Origin: Chrysoperla carnea
Lineage: Eukaryota; Arthropoda; Insecta; Neuroptera; Chrysopidae
NCBI RefSeq assembly: GCF_905475395.1
Contig: NC_058337.1
Location: 8,110,983 to 8,174,982 of the forward strand
Length of the DNA: 64,000 nt
Direction of reading: 5' to 3'
Shown here: positions 60,470 through 64,000 of the stretch, piece by piece
Layout of the letters: every line of letters begins with the position of its first letter
Position numbering within the stretch: the first letter of the stretch is position 1
The notes under the pieces: model-generated
Seen by the model: the letters and a program-made list of their open reading frames with translations, nothing else
Databases searched by the model: none
Told to the model about the DNA's origin: nothing
Program-made: the position numbers and the translations under genes

Positions 60470-63400
60470 TGGTTTTCAAATTAAATTTTTGACCAGACCC
60501 ACAAAATAATCTTTAGTTTCGTCAAAAACGAGTTATCGGCAGAATTTCTTTTTTTTTCAAATGCTTATATCTCGAAAACGCCTAGATTAGATGAAAAATG
60601 TCACGGAACAAAAAATGCTTAGAATTGTCCAAAATATAAAATCCAATAGTTTTTTTTTTTTTAATGTTAATATAAAGAGAATATGGTGTCCAGGAGTAGG
60701 GAATTTCTACCCCATCTCATGGGCTTAAAGCGAAAATTCACAAGTTCTCATGAATGTAATTTTGTTGAGGACAGCCAGACAAATAATATCCACCGGCTCC
60801 ATAAAAAGGCGCGGAGTTTATCCCGAATGAAATCTCCGGCAGGAACCAGGAGAAACTTGCTTATCTACTTCTCAGAATAATCACCTTATTTTGTTTAAAA
60901 TTAAGGAGTAGCTGACTGTCTAGACATACTGGATTTTTCAAAATCCTTAAAATCCAGCATTAAAATTAGATCCAAAATAATAATTTATTGGTTTGATCCC
61001 TATTCCTCAAAATTCCGATGGATATCGATGTGCTCCATATTGTACGTGTTGGTGTTTTAGTGTACTTTTTGAAAACTATTTTTATGTAAAGATTGGATTT
61101 TTAATTAAAAATTAAAAGTATTTCTTTTGAAAAAAAAAAAAGTTGAAAAAACTTTGATAAGAACTCTAATTTGATAAGAACTACAATTTCTGATCAAGTC
61201 TTACGCCAATCTACTTAAAGAATGAGGAAACACTAAAACCTGATAAATATAACGGGAGAGGTACAACAAAAAAATTGTCTGACACTTTTTTTAAAATGCA
61301 TTCTTGACTTAAATATACGTAGTAATTTACAATTCAAATTAGCTGCATGTCGTATGTGTTAGAATCTTTGTTTTCATTCATTCCGCATTATCTAGCAGGT
61401 GCAGTAGTACGTAATACAATGTACAATGCTCCATCTCATTATTTTTATTATTTTCATTCAACTTAGTTGAACCCAAATGGTGTTTCAAATAAATATATTA
61501 AGTCCTAGGTCATTCTGGAGAATCATGTATATTACGTACGGAGTGTTTATTAATTCAATGTTTTCCATGGTAGGAGACCCAGTGCCGTGCACAGAGTAGG
61601 CAGAAATTTTTGAAGTTGGTTTTGGTTCATTTCATGGTGAGTAAATAATGATGTAGGTATTTCTAACCACAAATATCCATAGATTGGCTGATTTTATAGA
61701 CCTTAAAGATTATAATTAAATAATAACATTGAAAAGATGGTGGTGTGAGTATACGGATTTCTTCCAAAGGTGTGATACTTAAGGAAAGCTTCTAAGTGTT
61801 ATTCAGATTGATCGTGTTTTTTTGCGGTCGTAGAAAAATTAGGAACATCGTTGTAACCGGTATCGTTCTAGATTACTTTATTGTTGGCAAATAGTAGACA
61901 AGGGAAACAAAACAACCGATTGCTGTGTTTGCAACCTGTCAGCCAATTATATGAATCAGATCGTTTTGTGGTCAATTTACGATTGACCTTATCTTAAGTT
62001 TTTATTAATTGAAAATTTGGTGTACAACGACCTTTCAGGATCACTTGTTTTTTGCCATCGAAAGATAGTTTTGAAAACGCATAATTTTTTTTCTATACAC
62101 ACACCATTTGAACAAGTTTGGCCGTGAATATTTTCCATTTTTCTCTATTATCAACGTTAAAATCTTGTACACCTGATAATATAACCCACAAACAAAACAT
62201 TCAATATTCGACTCGACTCGGTATAAAAGCAATAAGACGAAAATAATAGTGCTTTATATGCGTAGATCACTTATCGTTATAAATTATGGAGATCAACTCA
62301 CAACTTATCAATCAAATACAATAGTGTCGGTGTATTTAAATGAATAAGAAACGAAGCTACTTCGGTAAATGTCGTAGTTTGGCATTTTATTGTATTTATA
62401 TGAACGCAAATTCTGGCAGGCATTTCCCCTCTCTCTCTCCTACCAAACGCCCTTAAAAGGATAACTTGTTTGGATTGATATTAGTTGGGAAGGTAATAGA
62501 GGATATGTCCCTCCTAACCAATCATTGCTGCTACCAAAATGATGAATATCGAGCCTTTGCGCGAAATCTTGTGCCTTTTCTTTAATTATCGGCCCACTTA
62601 CCGGAACATTTTTCTTACGGAGTTGCTTGACCCATGTTAGCAAACTAGTTCAGGAAATTCTACACGTATTAGTTTTCCTTGTCCTGCAGAATATTGTGAT
62701 TGAATTTTATCTTTATTCTGAATTATTCTACAAAGATACTGATAACGATTTGAACCTTCTTCGTTTCGGCATTTCTCAAATAGACATCCGTATGATAGTA
62801 AAGAAAAAATAGAACAGAAGGTCATTGAGGCTCAAAATTAGTGAGGGAATTGCGGATATAATAAGAATAAGTAAGTAAACAAACAAAACGATTTTATATC
62901 AATTACACAGGTTAATGCATATAACATTCGCACGCTGTCTCAGTTATGGAGGTAACTATGACGATAAAATCGAAAGAACGAATCCCAAATATAGAGGTTT
63001 GCTTCGTCTCATTAAGTCCCACTAACAGAGATGATTCAGTGCCAAAGTGTTGGGACCTGATCATGAGTTACAGTTATGAATGTTTCTCACTTATCCAGGT
63101 TCCACTTAACCAAGTTCCATTCCATTTTGCACGAATGAAATGTTATCATTAATGAATAAGCTAACATATATGTATTGATAAAAATAAATTAATTCTTTTT
63201 TTATGCTCTAAATTTATAAATTAACTTTAATATTTTCTGAATATACACAACTTTGCATACAATTAGAGACAGGTAACCATTAACATCATATAATATGTGA
63301 CACGCCTATGTTCTTGCGTATGTGAACTAGTTTGAAGTAAAAAAAATTGTCAAGCATGTAATAAAACCAAATGTATTTCATTTATTTTATTACGTTTAAT

Positions 63401-63700
63401 GATTACGTCATGCTCATGGTTCAAAATAATAACTAAAAATATAGGTTCCTCAGAAACATTATGCGCAACGGATGTGATTTCTTGTCTTTAAAACAGATAT
63501 ACGAGGTGATCGATAATTGAGTGCAAACCTCTTCGCTTCCTGAATAAGCTGGAAAAACCGAAAAAAATGCTCTTTACCACATTTGGATCTGAAGCCTAAT
63601 TTATGAGATAATTAACCAAATCAATTAATAAAAAATACATTCATCCAAATAAAATTCATCGAATAAAACACTACTTAAACAGAGGATATGTTTAATCATG
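60470..63700. other. No recognised gene
   Basis: Short open frames (60683-60880, 62637-62825, 62946-63152) show no domain. Around 62940-63115 the sequence has TCTCACTTATCCAGG and CACTTAACCAAG, similar in style to Tigger MITE ends, but I cannot delimit an element. Confidence 0.4.
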
Positions 63701-64000
63701 GTGTGGAGGAGTGACCTAAATGAAAAATTACTCTAAAAAACTCTATTTGGTTATTTATATTATTATAAAAATTAACCCATAAAAACGAAGTTTTTATTAT
63801 AGTCCCTTTCTTTGTAAATTAAGTTTTGTACGCAACTTATCGTGTGCATATAACATACTTTGGCATCTATTTATCAAAACGGACAGTGGACTGACAGACA
63901 AACCACACTATGTATAGGCTATCGAAGTCGTAAGGTGATACGATGTATAAGATTTGAGTTTTTTTTGTAGTAATTTTGTGTTTAGGTCACTCCTCCACAC
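63701..64000. mobile_element. 300-bp MITE-like element with perfect 20-bp inverted repeats
   Basis: GTGTGGAGGAGTGACCTAAA at 63701-63720 and its exact reverse complement at 63981-64000. The interior is AT-rich without ORF. The right repeat ends at the last base of the window, so its true length and any target duplication cannot be seen. Confidence 0.8.

Noticed and set aside
60683..60880. Small plus-strand gene
   Set aside because: 65 residues, no recognised motif, no start context or neighbours to support it.

Overview
The window is AT-rich eukaryotic nuclear DNA, almost certainly from an insect. One host-type gene with many GT-AG introns can be reconstructed on the minus strand. It encodes an animal haem peroxidase of the chorion-peroxidase / peroxidase-like group. 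The rest is dominated by arthropod-type mobile elements: Penelope-like, pogo/Tigger, piggyBac, Tc1/mariner DD41D, Jockey-like LINE, tRNA-derived SINE, INE-1/Helentron-like repeats and foldback elements. I cannot fix the insect order from the sequence.

Region 1-20,500 is a transposon graveyard with no host gene I recognise. From left to right it holds: a piggyBac transposase remnant (193-566); a Penelope-like element (about 1975-4150) with a GIY-YIG endonuclease and a doubly deleted reverse transcriptase; the C-terminal part of a P/THAP9-like transposase (5642-6178); a pogo fragment (7257-7619); a frameshifted two-exon SANT/Myb-like gene (8030-8985); an INE-1-like repeat (8879-9518); and an unnamed transposon-type protein (9772-10440). 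Next come a degraded pogo/Tigger element with a C-terminal PHD-like finger (11337-13160), apparently inserted in a CACTA-like element (to 14062), and a DD41D mariner-type transposase with its own intron and a single stop (14922-16048). A 200-bp MITE-like element and fragments of further transposon proteins (16650-19189) follow.

Region 20,500-57,255 is the peroxidase locus, transcribed right to left. Thirteen coding exons between 52,403 and 23,888 join in frame without a stop and end at a TAA. A candidate first exon of four codons (57,255-57,246) would supply a signal peptide and give a 753-residue protein. The introns are large (the longest is 11.4 kb) and full of repeats. Long imperfect inverted repeats lie in or beside the gene (22332-22632, 26876-27181, 30476-31032, 32389-32540, 33889-34923, 36025-37372, 52727-53960). 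The introns also hold a SINE nested in a Jockey-like LINE (39215-40050), a second SINE copy (35611-35908), a GC-rich tandem repeat (41130-41620) and a three-copy INE-1-like cluster (44881-46750).

Region 57,256-64,000 has no gene I can support. It contains a second copy of a Tc1/mariner-derived repeat (59806-60300), an inverted relative of it (60332-60460), and a 300-bp element with perfect 20-bp inverted repeats that ends exactly at the window edge (63701-64000).

The transposon genes do not cooperate with one another; they are independent insertions of different ages. The only apparently functional protein-coding unit is the peroxidase.
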